From positions 38,716,751 to 38,780,750 of the forward strand of contig CM075942.1 of the NCBI GenBank assembly GCA_038030265.1: a DNA stretch of 64,000 nucleotides. The letters are read 5' to 3'. A model generated the notes under the pieces. That model had not been told where the DNA came from and made no database searches. It saw only the letters and a program-made list of their open reading frames with translations. This DNA comes from Corythucha ciliata. Taxonomy: Eukaryota; Arthropoda; Insecta; Hemiptera; Tingidae. A program made the translations under genes and the position numbers. Of the stretch, positions 11,752-21,122 are shown piece after piece. The stretch's first letter is position 1, and each line of letters opens with the position of its first letter.

Positions 11752-12250
11752 GCTCCTTTTATGCCAAGTAAGTGCGATTTGATCATTAATGTGTCATGTA
11801 GGTGGGTCAGCGGATCTCTGGAGGTCTCGAAGGCGGGACTAAAATTTTTAAAGTTTGGTACATCTCTTGCCCAATCAAGACGATTAACGAGGCCACTTTC
11901 TCTGATCAAGAGGGCGTTAGCACCACCTTCCTCGGTCACCCCATTGGATTCCGTGCCTTTCCACATCAGGCCACCATTGAGACGATATGCGACACTGGTT
12001 TGAAGATCCTCCGCTCGAAATTAACACCATGGCAACGCCTTGACGCCTTCAAATCGTTCGTAATTCCGGCCATGAATTTTCCAATGCGTACCGGCACGTT
12101 CAACAAGACGGACTGGGAAAGACTGGACCGCATCTTCCGAGCCGAACTCAAAGCCACACTCAACCTGCCCCAGGAAGCGGCCAACGAATATATTTACGGC
12201 GCCCGCTCTGAAGGTCTGTGTGGAGTGCCGCTTCCCTCGGAAGAGAGTGT
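11752..12250 (+). pseudogene. Non-LTR retrotransposon copy 1: RT C-terminal and thumb region (RLE type)
   Basis: The start contains PSKCDL and a downstream FLGHPIGF segment, typical of the region after the catalytic FADD box of R2/NeSL-type reverse transcriptases, followed by a thumb-like stretch (LTPWQRLDAFKSFVIPAM) and SEGLCGVPLPSEES. Two frames overlap before 11820, so there is at least one shift. The sequence stops abruptly at 12250, where an LTR begins, and resumes at 17795 after the other copy of GAGTG with the expected next residues SDIALIDSGF. The 5' half, including the catalytic RT boxes, is absent. Copy 2 at 19.14-21.12 kb holds the N-terminal part of a related element. Confidence 0.85.
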
Positions 12251-12368
12251 GTTATAGGAAATTACCTTCAAAGAATTAGGCTTTATTCAGCAAAAACAAA
12301 TATCGAAATAAAAGTAAACTAATTTAAAAATGATGATCATGTGTCGGTCAACATATTATCCTACTACA
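12251..12368 (-). repeat. LTR (3' LTR of element 3), 118 bp
   Basis: It runs from TGTTATAGG to CTACTACA and is nearly identical to 17679-17794. On the minus strand it contains the polyadenylation signal AATAAA inside GCTGAATAAAGCC. The outer side is flanked by GAGTG (12246-12250), matching 17795-17799. On the inner side the minus strand shows the purine-rich AAGGAGAAAGAA, a fitting polypurine tract. Confidence 0.92.
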
Positions 12369-12616
12369 TTCTTTCTCCTTAGTCTAGAACGTAGTCTTCC
12401 AGGTACCTGGGTCTGCGAGGTGTTCGAGCAGAGCGTCGCAACTCAGAACCAGTTTCATGAGTCATTGGTGGCGAAGGGTTGTCGTGTTGTTCATGCGGCT
12501 GCGAAGTTGGTTCGACGAGTAGGTTATCTTCGACCGAAACTTCATTCGAACGCTCGTGACCTCCTGTCGGAGCCAGATGCTTCAGGGAGACAGTTGTTTC
12601 TCTTCCATCTGGCAGT

Positions 12617-13063
12617 CTAACGAAAGCGTCGGTACTCGGGGTTTGCTTCGATCAAGTCCACTTCGTCAACACATGGGTCATATTTACTGGCTCTGACGTT
12701 TCGCCTGAGGAGAACCTCTCCAGGTTTGCATAACCAATTTGGAAGAGATGATCCGTGCGTTGATTTCCTGATGTGCGTAAACATTCTGTCGTGAGGACTA
12801 CAATTTGTTGCTGTACACAATAAAGACCGTACACCGTTTAACACAATATCCCACTGACTAGGCTTCAAGTTACTAGTTTTCAAGGCTAGCTCGACGGTTT
12901 TCCAAATAGTGCCATTGTAACGTTCTACTTGACCGTTGCATTGTGGATTATACGCTGTAGTTCTGCTCGTGGCTACTCCACTTGAATGAAGGAATTCTTT
13001 GAGTTGTTCCGACATGAAATTTGATCCTCGGTCTGAGTGTATGTATGCTGGTAGGCCGAACAT
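12617..13063 (-). pseudogene. Ty3/gypsy integrase core, second part (element 3)
   Basis: This carries the second catalytic Asp in HSDRGSNF and the Glu in NGQVERYNGTIWK, at the spacing expected for a DD35E integrase, followed by a C-terminal tail. It joins the part at 13090-13476 across a small frame break near 13065-13100. Integrase would insert the DNA copy into the host chromosome. The DDE residues survive, but the element lacks RT and cannot move by itself. Confidence 0.88.
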
Positions 13064-13089
13064 CGAGAAAAGGCCAGTGAGATGCTTGA

Positions 13090-13476
13090 TTATTGTTGTA
13101 GCGGATAGGTCGGTACAAGGGTAGGCAAAAGGGAATCTAGATATTTATCTATTATCATAAGGATGTACCGTTTTCCGGTCGATGACGTCGGAACTGGTCC
13201 TTTGAAATCAATATTCAGGCGTTCGAAGGGCGCAATCGCCTTTATCAAAGTGCCAACTTCCTTTTTGTAAAATCGCGGCTTAAGTTCACAACAAACCTTG
13301 CAAGAGGAAGTTACTTGTCTGATTTCCTCTACCGAAAATGGCAAGTTTTTGCTTCGAATCCAGTGAGTCATCCGTGTGACTCCCGGGTGGCACATGTCTT
13401 CGTGAATTTTTCTGAGTTCAGATTTGATAGTAAGCGTCGAGGTAGGTAAACCGGTTGATAGTTTGTAAGTAGTCAA
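13090..13476 (-). pseudogene. Ty3/gypsy integrase zinc domain and first Asp (element 3)
   Basis: The HHCC zinc finger is seen as HEDMCHPGVTRMTH then CKVC, and the first catalytic Asp lies in NIDFKGPVP. The N-terminal residues up to about TLTIK derive from sequence at the edge of a deletion. A shifted frame just upstream shows VKNGKKRRMIVDY and TINRFT, the beginning of the RT domain, so RT and RNase H were removed by one internal deletion. Confidence 0.88.
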
Positions 13477-13580
13477 CTATCATCCTCCGTTTTTTGCCGT
13501 TTTTCACGACAAAGACTGCTCTTTTCAATTATGTTATTTTCGAGAAGTATATTTGTAAAGTCCTACTCCATAGAACTTTA
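13477..13580 (-). pseudogene. Stub of the reverse transcriptase N-terminus (element 3)
   Basis: Translated in a shifted frame this reads NIIEKS, VKNGKKRRMIVDY and INRFT, the usual start of a gypsy RT. Everything beyond, including the catalytic box, is missing. The stub runs straight into the integrase zinc region. Confidence 0.7.
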
Positions 13581-13654
13581 AAAGGCAGCACGGCGAATTC
13601 TATTTCATCGCCGTTGTCACAATTCTTTCTGTTTTCGTTATACTTTGACTTTTA

Positions 13655-16122
13655 GTTCGTGAGCTAGCGACAGTCCCATTCAACTGAAAGAACATAGTCA
13701 CTAAAGGTATGCAAAATGATGGCATTTGACCCCCTGTATACAAGTCCGGAAGTCTGCTATGCTGTATCTGGGGCCTAAGGATTTTATAGCTAATTAAAGT
13801 CCTTAATTTGGGACATGAATTTAACCAGAAGAACATAGTCCTGAAACTAGTCTCATTCGAAAGGTTTTATGGAGCTGATTACGAATATGATCGTCTGCCG
13901 CCGTCTACCTGGGGCATTTGCCCTCAGTGGCTCGCCAAACTCACGAAATTCAGTAAACTTTAATTAAACGGAAGAACATAGTCCTGAAACTGGTTTTATT
14001 CGGAAGGATCTATGGAGATTATTATAAATATAATCGTCTGCCTGGGGCACTCGCCCTCGGTGGCCAGTCAAACTCCCTGAATATTAGTTAACCGGAAAAA
14101 CTAAGTCCGGAATATTGTCTTATGCGACAGGTTTCATGTGGCTGAATACGAAAATGACCATCTGCCTGGGGCACTAGCTCTCAGTGACCCCTTAAACTAT
14201 ACAGAGGGAAAATGATTAACAGGAAGAATATAGTCGTGAAACTAGTCTCTTTCGAAAGGTTCAATAGAGCTGATTTCGAAAATGATCATCTGCTGGTGTC
14301 TGCCTGGGGCATCTGCCCTCTGTGGCTCGCTAAACTCACATAATTTGGGAAATTTTAATTAACCGGAAGAACATAGTCCTGAAACTGGTCTTATTCGATA
14401 GAATTTATGGGAATGATTACAAATATAATCGTCTGGCGACATCCAGACGATGCATTTGCCCTCGGTTGCTGGTCAAACTTCTTACATCAGGGATATTATT
14501 CTTAACCGAAAAAACTAGGTCCGGAAAATGGTCCTATGCAACAGGTTTTATGTGGCTGAATACGAAAATGACTGTCTGCCGGTGTCTGCCTGGGGCACTT
14601 TCCCTCAGTGACCAGTCAAACTGCACAGAGGGATAATAATTAACCGGAAGAGCATAGTCCTGAAACTAATCTCATTCGAAAGGTTTTATGTAGCTGATTT
14701 CGAATATGATAGTTTAGCGAGCCACAAAGGGCAAATGCCCCAAACACACGCCGCCAGACGATCATATTCGTAATATTCTCCAGCAAACCTTTCGAATGAG
14801 ATTAGTTTCAGGACTATGTTCTTCCGGTTAATCATTTTCCCTTTGTTCAGGTTGATCGGTCACTAAGGGCAAGTGCCCCTGGTGGACCCTGGCAGACGAT
14901 CATTTTCGTCGTATTCAGCCACATAAAAACCGTTGCAAAAGACTATTTTCCGGACTTAGTTATTCTGGTTAATTAATATCCCTGATTTAGGAAGTTTGAC
15001 TGGCCACTGAGGGCGAATGCTCCAGGCAGACGGCGGCAGACGATCATATTCGTAATCAGCTCTATTAAACATTTCGAATGAGACTAGTGTAACGGGGGGG
15101 GGGGGATTTTTGGGGCTTTTGGGACCGTTACAGAGGAGACAGGACAAAATAATGAAATCACGAGTTAACGCTCTAACTTTATTAACTTAACTAACAATCA
15201 AAAACCTCTTAGAACTTGTTAACTACCGGGGGGGGGGGGCACAATGACACTGAGGGAACTAACCGAGCGGCCGAGGCACACTCGAGCCGGCGGCTGGCGA
15301 TCGACTCCTTTATTTCGGCACTCCGTCCACCTGGAAAACTCAGGATTGGGTAAGAGGGGAATTGAAACTAGGTTGTCTATTGCGACACTTGCCGTGCCGT
15401 TCAATTGAACTTTGGACTCTTAGCTCAGCCCCCTGTCCCACACCGTAATGTCGTAGGCAACCTCGGGACCGGCAACCTTCGTCACCCTTGCGTAGCGCAC
15501 GTTACACTAGTTTCACGACTATGTTCTTCCGATTAGTCATATTCTCCCTGTGCAGTTTGACGGGTCACCGAGGGCAAATACCCTAGGCAGGCACCGGCAG
15601 ACGATCATTTCCGTATTCAGCCACATGAAAGCTGTCGCATAAGGCAGTATTCCGGATTTAGTTTTTCCGGTTAATTAATATCCCTGATTCAGGGAGTTTG
15701 GCAGGTCACTGAGGGCAAGTGCCCCAGACAGACGCCGGTAGACGTATATATATTTGTAATCATTTCCAAAAAACCTATCGAATAGGACCAGTTTCAGGAC
15801 TATGTTCTTTCGGTTAATTAAAATTTTCCAAATTTCGAGAGTTTGGCGAGCCACAAAAGGCAAATACCCCAGGCAGACGGCGTCAGACGATCATATTCGT
15901 AATCAGCTCCATAAAACCTTTCGAATGAGACTAGTTTCTGGACTATGTTCTTCTGGTTAAATTCATGTCCCAAATTAAGGACTTTAATTAGCTATAAAAT
16001 CCTTAGGCCCCAGATACAGCAAGGCAGACTTCCGGATTTGTATATAGGGGGTCAAATGCCATCATTTTGCATACCTTTCGTGACTATGTTCTTCCGGTTG
16101 GATGGAACTGTCGCCAGCTCTC
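13655..16122. mobile_element. Foldback element: 7 + 7 inverted ~140-bp units
   Basis: The two arms mirror each other from AGCTAGCGACAGTCCCATTCAA (left, first 20 bases shown only in part elsewhere) to the inverse near 16122. The same peptide-like frame reads outward on both sides (13600-13836 minus; 15945-16196 plus), a by-product of the inversion. Each arm holds about seven degenerate units containing CGGAAGAACATAGTCCTGAA and GGGCAAATGCCC; the symmetry centre is near 14710. No transposase gene is seen. It lies between the protease and RT stub of element 3, and its right arm is interrupted by a solo LTR. Confidence 0.85.
15088..15506 (-). mobile_element. Solo LTR (419 bp) with CTAG duplication
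   Basis: It begins TGTAAC and ends GTTACA, with CTAG on each side (15084-15087 and 15507-15510), a 4-bp TSD usual for Ty3/gypsy. Minus-strand AATAAA signals occur near 15179 and 15312, suggesting minus orientation. It interrupts one repeat unit of the foldback. Two runs of at least eleven G lie inside. No internal gypsy sequence remains, so it arose by LTR-LTR recombination. Confidence 0.85.
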
Positions 16123-16241
16123 GGTCTATTTGTCCTCAATTCTTTCATTGCAATGTAAATCTTCCTTCCCCCTTCTGTTCCCTCTCTAGTCTTTAGTTAT
16201 GTTTTGTACTCCGATGCGGAAGGATCATGTATTTTGATTTC

Positions 16242-16685
16242 TTATTTACAGGTACGAGTATTGTGCCAAATATTTTCATTTATTTTCAATGATGGCAATA
16301 ATACCTTATTTACAGCAATCAAAGCGTGATACCCTTCCGGGAAATAATCTTGCATATTGATTTCGTTTTGTATGAACTTGAAATCGTCTGGTGAATGCCG
16401 CCTTGATTTAGTGGCAATTGGTCGACAGTCGACCGAAAGATTTGAAAATAATGTCACCGGCTTGACTATTACTGAAACCACGTTACAAAAATGGAGGGAA
16501 GGGAGTGAACCTCCAAAAGAAAATTCTACAGAGGAGTGGTTTCGAAGTAGGTCGTGACCAATGATTACGTCGGTGCACAGATTGTTAAGAACGAAAACCT
16601 TTTGATTTTTGTAGTTGTTGCCTAATAGCTGAAGACTGATGATGCAGGATCCTACTATTGGCGTAGTTATGGTAGATGACGCCAT
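16242..16685 (-). pseudogene. Ty3/gypsy protease continuation and linker (element 3)
   Basis: The frame continues the protease fold with the typical C-terminal block DVIIGHDLLRNH, then a linker leading to RT. The active-site Asp lies in the neighbouring frame at about 16770 (DTGSS), so a frame break separates them near 16680. Sequence to the left is lost into the foldback. Confidence 0.82.
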
Positions 16686-17356
16686 TGAAACAGTTCTGCG
16701 TTCGATTTTTCGATTGATATTTTCAATTTTCTGGCTATCGCGTCACTGATGAAGCTCAAGGAGCTGCCCGTGTCGATTAGAGCGTTAATTTTTGACCCGT
16801 TAATGTGAACGTAAGTAATAGCCTTTTTTAAACATGTTGTCGGCATTGAACAAATTACGCTCGATAAATAATTGTCATTGATATAATTTTCATTTTCTTC
16901 GACGTTTAGAGCGGAACTTTGGTTAATGGTTTGTTTCCGGCTCAAACAAACTTTTGAAAAATGCCCCTTTTTTCCACAAGAGTTACAAAGTGACTCCCTA
17001 GCGGGGCACTGGCTTCTAAAATGTAAGTCTGCGCCACAGAAATAACATGTTGACTTTTGGTTCTTTGATTCTCGAGACGGCGTGAATCTTTCCTTCATCG
17101 CGGCGCTAGTGAAGTTAGGAGAATTTATTTGATAAATTTCAGACTGTTGTTGCGCCATTTCGAGCGATAGAGCTAATTGTTCTGCTTCGTCTAGACCGAG
17201 TTTTATATTTTCAAGCAAGCGTTGTCTAATTTGGTTTGAGGATAATCCTCGGATAAATGCGTCCCTAATACAGTCGTTCTTGTTTTTTTCCGCGGTGACA
17301 GCGTCGAAATTACACTCATTACTTAACTCTTTCAAAACTTGAACGTATTGATTCAA
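16667..17356 (-). pseudogene. Ty3/gypsy gag nucleocapsid and protease active site (element 3)
   Basis: The first half is helical gag sequence. Two zinc knuckles follow: CYFCGADLHFRSQC (Cys in place of the usual spacing residue set) and CNSCGKKGHFSKVC. The protease active site is LIDTGSSLSFI near residues 205-215. Its N-terminal neighbour at 17458-17661 is in another frame, so gag is broken near 17360-17470. Gag packs the RNA; the protease matures the particle. Confidence 0.85.
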
Positions 17357-17457
17357 CGATTCTCCCGGTTGTTGCGTTCTAAAAGCGAGCTTATGCCTCG
17401 CGAAAATTTCGTTGACAGGTTTGACGTACAGATTTTCCAGTCCACTTAACGCTTCTG

Positions 17458-17661
17458 TTATCGTTGTGATCGTTGTGAAATTACTGATGTGACGAAAGGA
17501 GATACGTAATTGACTAGTAGCCGAAACTTTTGATTTTCATCAGCGTCAGGCACTGAATCAAGGAAGTAAGAAAATGTCGTCTTCCAGTGAATCCAGTCTT
17601 GATTTGACGTAGCTGATGATGGATCGACGACGAATCGTTCAGGTCTCAAAAGTTTGTCCAT
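17458..17661 (-). pseudogene. Ty3/gypsy gag N-terminus (element 3)
   Basis: The frame begins MDKLLRPERFVVDPSS and includes DWIHWKTTFSYFL, a pattern seen at the start of gag in some insect gypsy lineages. The ATG overlaps the last bases of the putative primer-binding site. The frame ends after 67 codons by a shift; capsid homology resumes at 17356. Confidence 0.8.
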
Positions 17662-17677
17662 GTTTTTGCTGAATAAA
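17661..17677 (-). promoter_or_regulatory. Primer-binding site complementary to its own LTR (putative self-priming)
   Basis: One base inside the 5' LTR (17679 onward) lies a 17-mer, TTTATTCAGCAAAAACA on the minus strand. The identical 17-mer lies on the plus strand inside both LTRs (17711-17727 and about 12283-12299), so the element's RNA contains two perfectly complementary 17-mers, one at the primer-binding position. No tRNA-like match was recognised. Self-priming is known from the Tf1/sushi type of gypsy elements. Confidence 0.6.
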
Positions 17678-17678
17678 T

Positions 17679-17794
17679 TGTTATAGGAAATTACCTTCTA
17701 AGAATTAGGCTTTATTCAGCAAAAACAAATATCGAAATAAAACTAAACTAATTTAAAAATGATGATCATGTGTCGGTCAACATATCTCACTAGA
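17679..17794 (-). repeat. LTR (5' LTR of element 3), 116 bp
   Basis: It pairs with 12251-12368. The outer end has decayed (CACTAGA in place of CTACTACA) and is followed by the TSD GAGTG at 17795-17799. Internal differences from its partner are few, mostly single bases, which suggests the insertion is not ancient relative to the rest. Confidence 0.9.
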
Positions 17795-18973
17795 GAGTGA
17801 CATCGCACTCATTGATAGCGGGTTCAAACTTCTCACGAGCCGCGACGAGATTCTCGCACGAGACGCTCTCCAGCACCTCTCGGCGTGCCTGCCCCGACAT
17901 GTCCCTCCCGACGACGATCATCGCGCCATGTTCCTCTCCGGACAAGACCTAGGCAGAAGCTCTCTCCCCGGCAGCTGCTGGTCTCGCGCCCGTGCAGCCT
18001 CCCGCCGTCTGCCGATCTCCTGGACGTTCTCCTCCTCATTACCTACTGTACACGTAGGAGAACACACCCTGGGACCCGCGGACCGTCGAAGGATCTGCCG
18101 CTCAATCCGTCAGATGTGCCATCGAAAGCGTGGAGACACCCTACGACTCAAACCACAGCAGGCCGCGTAGCTAAATGCCTCACAAACGCCCCCGACAGCT
18201 GTCACTTCATGTATACCGGCCTTTATGTGGCCTTCGCCGACTCGCGTTTCGTCCATCGAGGCCAACTAGACATCTGTCCCCTCCGAGGCAATAACCATCG
18301 AGGGAATCCCCGCAATTGCCGTCGCTGTTCATGCCCGATAGAGTCCCTGGCACATGTTCTCGACCACTGCCTCCCTCAGTCATCATACTACCAACGTCGT
18401 CACAACACCATCGTCGACCGTCTCGAGCAGGCCGCGCTCGGCTCCCGATTCTCGGTCGTTGGGAAGAACACATCCGTCGATGGTTCTCGCCTTCGCCCGG
18501 ACCTTGTCCTCCGCCGAAACTCCGAGATTCTTATCATCGATGTGACAGTTCCATTCGAAAACGGTGAAACAGCCTTCACCGAAGCTCGCCAGCGAAAGCT
18601 TGAAAAATACGAGTCAGCGAAACAGAATCTGTCGGCGGATGGCTCGCGGGCGAAGATCATACCTGTCATCGTGGCTGCGCTGGGAACATGGGACCGAAAC
18701 AACGACGCAGACCTGAAGAAACTTTGCGCCCGCCGATACCACAAGACCATGAGTCGATTGATGTGTATCGACGCATTAGCGTGGTCGCGGAAAATCTACA
18801 TTCACCATCTCTCTGGCCAGCCGATCGCCCACGATATACCCGCCCCGGAGACTGGCAGCAGTCCGACCATCGCCGAGCGTGACGACGACCCCGACGACAA
18901 CCCCCCACACGAAGATGTCGCGGAGACGCAAGCCTCCAGCACTAGATTGACTATATGTATAATTACACCTTGA
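17795..18973 (+). pseudogene. Non-LTR retrotransposon copy 1: CCHC finger and restriction-like endonuclease
   Basis: The first frame (17795-18170) continues the RT thumb with SDIALIDSGF. A shift near 18150-18170 leads to the second frame, which ends at 18973. That frame has a CCHC finger CRRCSCPIESLAHVLDHC near residue 150 and a PD-(D/E)XK endonuclease: RPDLVLR, then IIDVTVPFE, then KLEKYE. This arrangement is the hallmark of R2/NeSL-type elements, whose endonuclease cuts a specific site to prime reverse transcription. Apart from the frameshift the endonuclease residues are intact. The U2 snRNA match at its 3' edge suggests the U2-targeting NeSL-type group named Utopia. Confidence 0.88.
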
Positions 18974-19119
18974 ACTTATAATTTCCCCTGACCACGTGAT
19001 TTATTCAACTTGTAACATGCCTATTTTGTAATCAAGCCTTCTTACCATACATACTGTACTCAAAACAAACACCTTCGCGTGGTATGTAACCATTAATGTG
19101 TAATTATGAAATCAATAAA
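18974..19119 (+). other. 3' untranslated region of non-LTR copy 1
   Basis: About 145 bases follow the stop and end in ATCAATAAA. There is no long poly-A tail. The next base starts a match to U2 snRNA, so 19119 is taken as the 3' end of the element. Confidence 0.7.
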
Positions 19120-19141
19120 ATCTGTTCTTATCAGCTTAATA
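19120..19141 (+). ncRNA. U2 snRNA fragment between two non-LTR copies (target remnant)
   Basis: The 22 bases starting ATCTGTTCTTATCAGCTT match, base for base as I recall it, the conserved segment of metazoan U2 snRNA just after the branch-site-pairing GUAGU, in the insect form (AGCTTAA). The match ends at 19141, where unrelated sequence starts. It is far too short to be a functional U2 gene. Confidence 0.78.
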
Positions 19142-19660
19142 AGAGTGTACACCCTCTTGGATTTCATCATCTACGACCTCCTGTGAGTAGTAATTCTCGT
19201 CAGGCCTTCAGCCCAGAGTTTTGCCTTTCACATTCAGTGGGAACACTCGGTTCTCCACATAGGACCCCTCAGCTCACCCTAACGGCATTTAGCCTACCTA
19301 GCAGGTTTCACTCTGAAACTTTGTTTGTAAGCCCTCAGCTGTTTGGACTGTTCACTTTCACTTTTCAAATCCGCTCTCCACCCTTGTTGTTCTATCATCC
19401 CTCTCCCTCAGGGCCCTTTCACTTTCGCTTTAGTCTCACCCTCCTCACTTCCTCATTCACCCCGACCCACTGCTCTTCTTTTCTCCCGGCCTTCAGCCCC
19501 GTTCCTTTTTGCCCCCGCCACCACAGTGCTATACTCTGATCTGAAGCGTTGTTATATGTCGCGAAAATGCCTCCAAGTTATTAAAATACGCGTGCTAACA
19601 ATTCAGTGAGTGTGTTAAACTACAAGCTATTTCTCGTCAAAGTCAGGACGCGCCGGTTCG
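19142..19660 (+). other. Pyrimidine-rich 5' region of non-LTR copy 2
   Basis: A C/T-rich stretch lies between the U2 fragment and the first coding homology. Long open frames on the plus strand (19096-19539, 19343-19609) are composed of Pro, Ser, Phe and Leu and reflect base composition. I take it as the 5' untranslated region of copy 2. Confidence 0.55.
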
Positions 19661-21118
19661 CCTCCTCATAAACCAGCTGTTCTCACTTGCCACCACCCAC
19701 TGCCGCAACTGCCTTCAGGACAAACGATTCTCGCGTGTCCGGTGTGGACTTCATGCCCCCTACAGGGGGTGGAGCCCCCTGTAGACATCAATAGCGTGTG
19801 ATCTTCGCCAAGGCTTCCCATCTCCTTGAACGACATGAGTCCGCTCGTCATACCACCCGCAACCCCTTCAAACGTTCCGGACAACCCCGAGACGGAGCCA
19901 TCCATATTCGACATCCCACAATCGCCGGCTCCATCTATCGCACTTGCGCCGCGTTCCCCTTTATAATTCGGCCAACGACGTAGGCCCCCAAATTCGCCGC
20001 AACACGACCACCAACCACGACAAGAGCCCCTCACCGGAAGTTTCGAACCCGCAGCTGACGGTGCCTTAGAATCGCCACTGTCGGCCTTCGGGCCACGATT
20101 GCGTCACATGAACGCCTCACCTCGTCTCGCATGGAGCATATTCGAAGACATTATTGCAGAGATCATCAAGGCTGCCCAACAACACCTTCGGCTCACCACT
20201 ATCGAGGGCCCCACATCCCCCCTCACGAGTCATCAATGTCGAAGACGCAAAGACGATTCAAGGTGTATACTGTCGTAATCGGCGAAAAGCCATCCGAGCT
20301 ATCGTAGGATCCCAGACAGCCCGCTGCATGGCCCCCGCCGAAGAAGTCACCGACCACTTCCACAATATCTGGGCGACTCGACGTGAGTTTGACGCTGCCG
20401 TCTTAGATAACATCATTCACGCGGATCGATCCATTAACATGACCCCCTTCACCCATGAAGAGGTCACCCGCCACTGATCTCGCTTCGAGACCACCGCCCG
20501 CGGCCCAGATCGCCTTGACTACAATGCCTGAAAAACATTGGACTCTGAGGCTCACGTGCTGACACAAATTTTCAATACCTGTCTCCTACGACACCGTATC
20601 CCCACCAGCTGGAAGAAATCGACCACAATTCTCATACCTGAAAATGAGAATCCTGAAACCCTGGCCGACTGGCGACCAATCGCCCTCTCTTCAACACTGT
20701 ACAAGATGTTCGCCGGACTCCTGGCTGACCGAGTCGCGTCATGGGTGCTCAGCGAACAACGTCCTCTCTCCGGCGCAAAAAGGATTTAAGGCCTACGATG
20801 GTGTCCTAGAGCACAACTATGCCCTACACACTTACTCCACCAGGCACGGACCCAGCGTGAAAATCTATACGTCGCCTGGATGGACATAACTAACGCCTTC
20901 GGTGCCCTGCCCCATGACGCCATCATCGCCACCTTCCGTCAACGTGGACCAGGTGACGCCTTTTGTGACATCCTCCGTGACGCTCTTACGGACCTCTCCA
21001 CCTCCGTTCGGTGCGGAGATACGACGACGCCTTCCATCCCCGTCCTATGTGGAGTCCGCAATGTCACGATCAACATTGCGCTTGAACACATCTACCATGA
21101 AGGAAGCCCCGCTAAGGG
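19660..21118 (+). pseudogene. Non-LTR retrotransposon copy 2: zinc fingers and N-terminal half of RT
   Basis: Degenerate C2H2-type fingers are visible near 19680-19740 (CRNC then H) and 19800-19850 (FAKASHLLERHESARH). RT homology starts near 20240: VEDAKTIQGVYCRNRRKAIR, then WRPIALSSTLYKMFAGLLADR (20660-20730), then the motif-A box DITNAFGALPHDAI (20882-20925), and stops after VLCGVRN near 21060. Several stops and shifts (near 20478, 20531, 20788) disable it. The RT middle, thumb and endonuclease are missing, with P-element-like sequence from about 21120. It lies head-to-tail behind copy 1. Confidence 0.82.
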
Positions 21119-21122
21119 ATAA

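Larger units (their letters stand above)
12251..17794 (-). mobile_element. Ty3/gypsy LTR retrotransposon (element 3), inserted in the non-LTR copy 1
   Basis: Two short LTRs, 5-bp TSD GAGTG, and on the minus strand gag, protease, an RT stub and integrase, in gypsy order. The part from the start of the RT domain to the integrase zinc region is deleted, and a 2.4-kb foldback with its own solo LTR sits between protease and the RT stub. Gag begins inside the putative primer-binding site, 18 bases from the LTR. The short LTRs and gag starting MDKLLRPERF suggest a gypsy lineage with compact leaders; the clade is not determined. Confidence 0.92.

Noticed and set aside
12330..12620. Plus-strand frame of 96 codons next to the LTR
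   Set aside because: Antisense to the integrase C-terminal region of element 3.
13600..16196. Matching peptides reading outward at both ends, and regularly spaced repeats resembling a CRISPR array
   Set aside because: The units are about 140 bp, degenerate and inverted around a centre, in a eukaryotic transposon context; no cas genes.
18207..18908. Antisense frames across the endonuclease region
   Set aside because: Shadows of the GC-rich plus-strand coding sequence.
19120..19141. A functional U2 snRNA gene
   Set aside because: Only 22 bases match; the upstream and downstream U2 sequence is absent.
19096..19609. Open frames of 88-147 codons in a C/T-rich stretch
   Set aside because: Low-complexity Ser/Pro/Phe composition, no motif; better explained as the 5' region of a non-LTR element.
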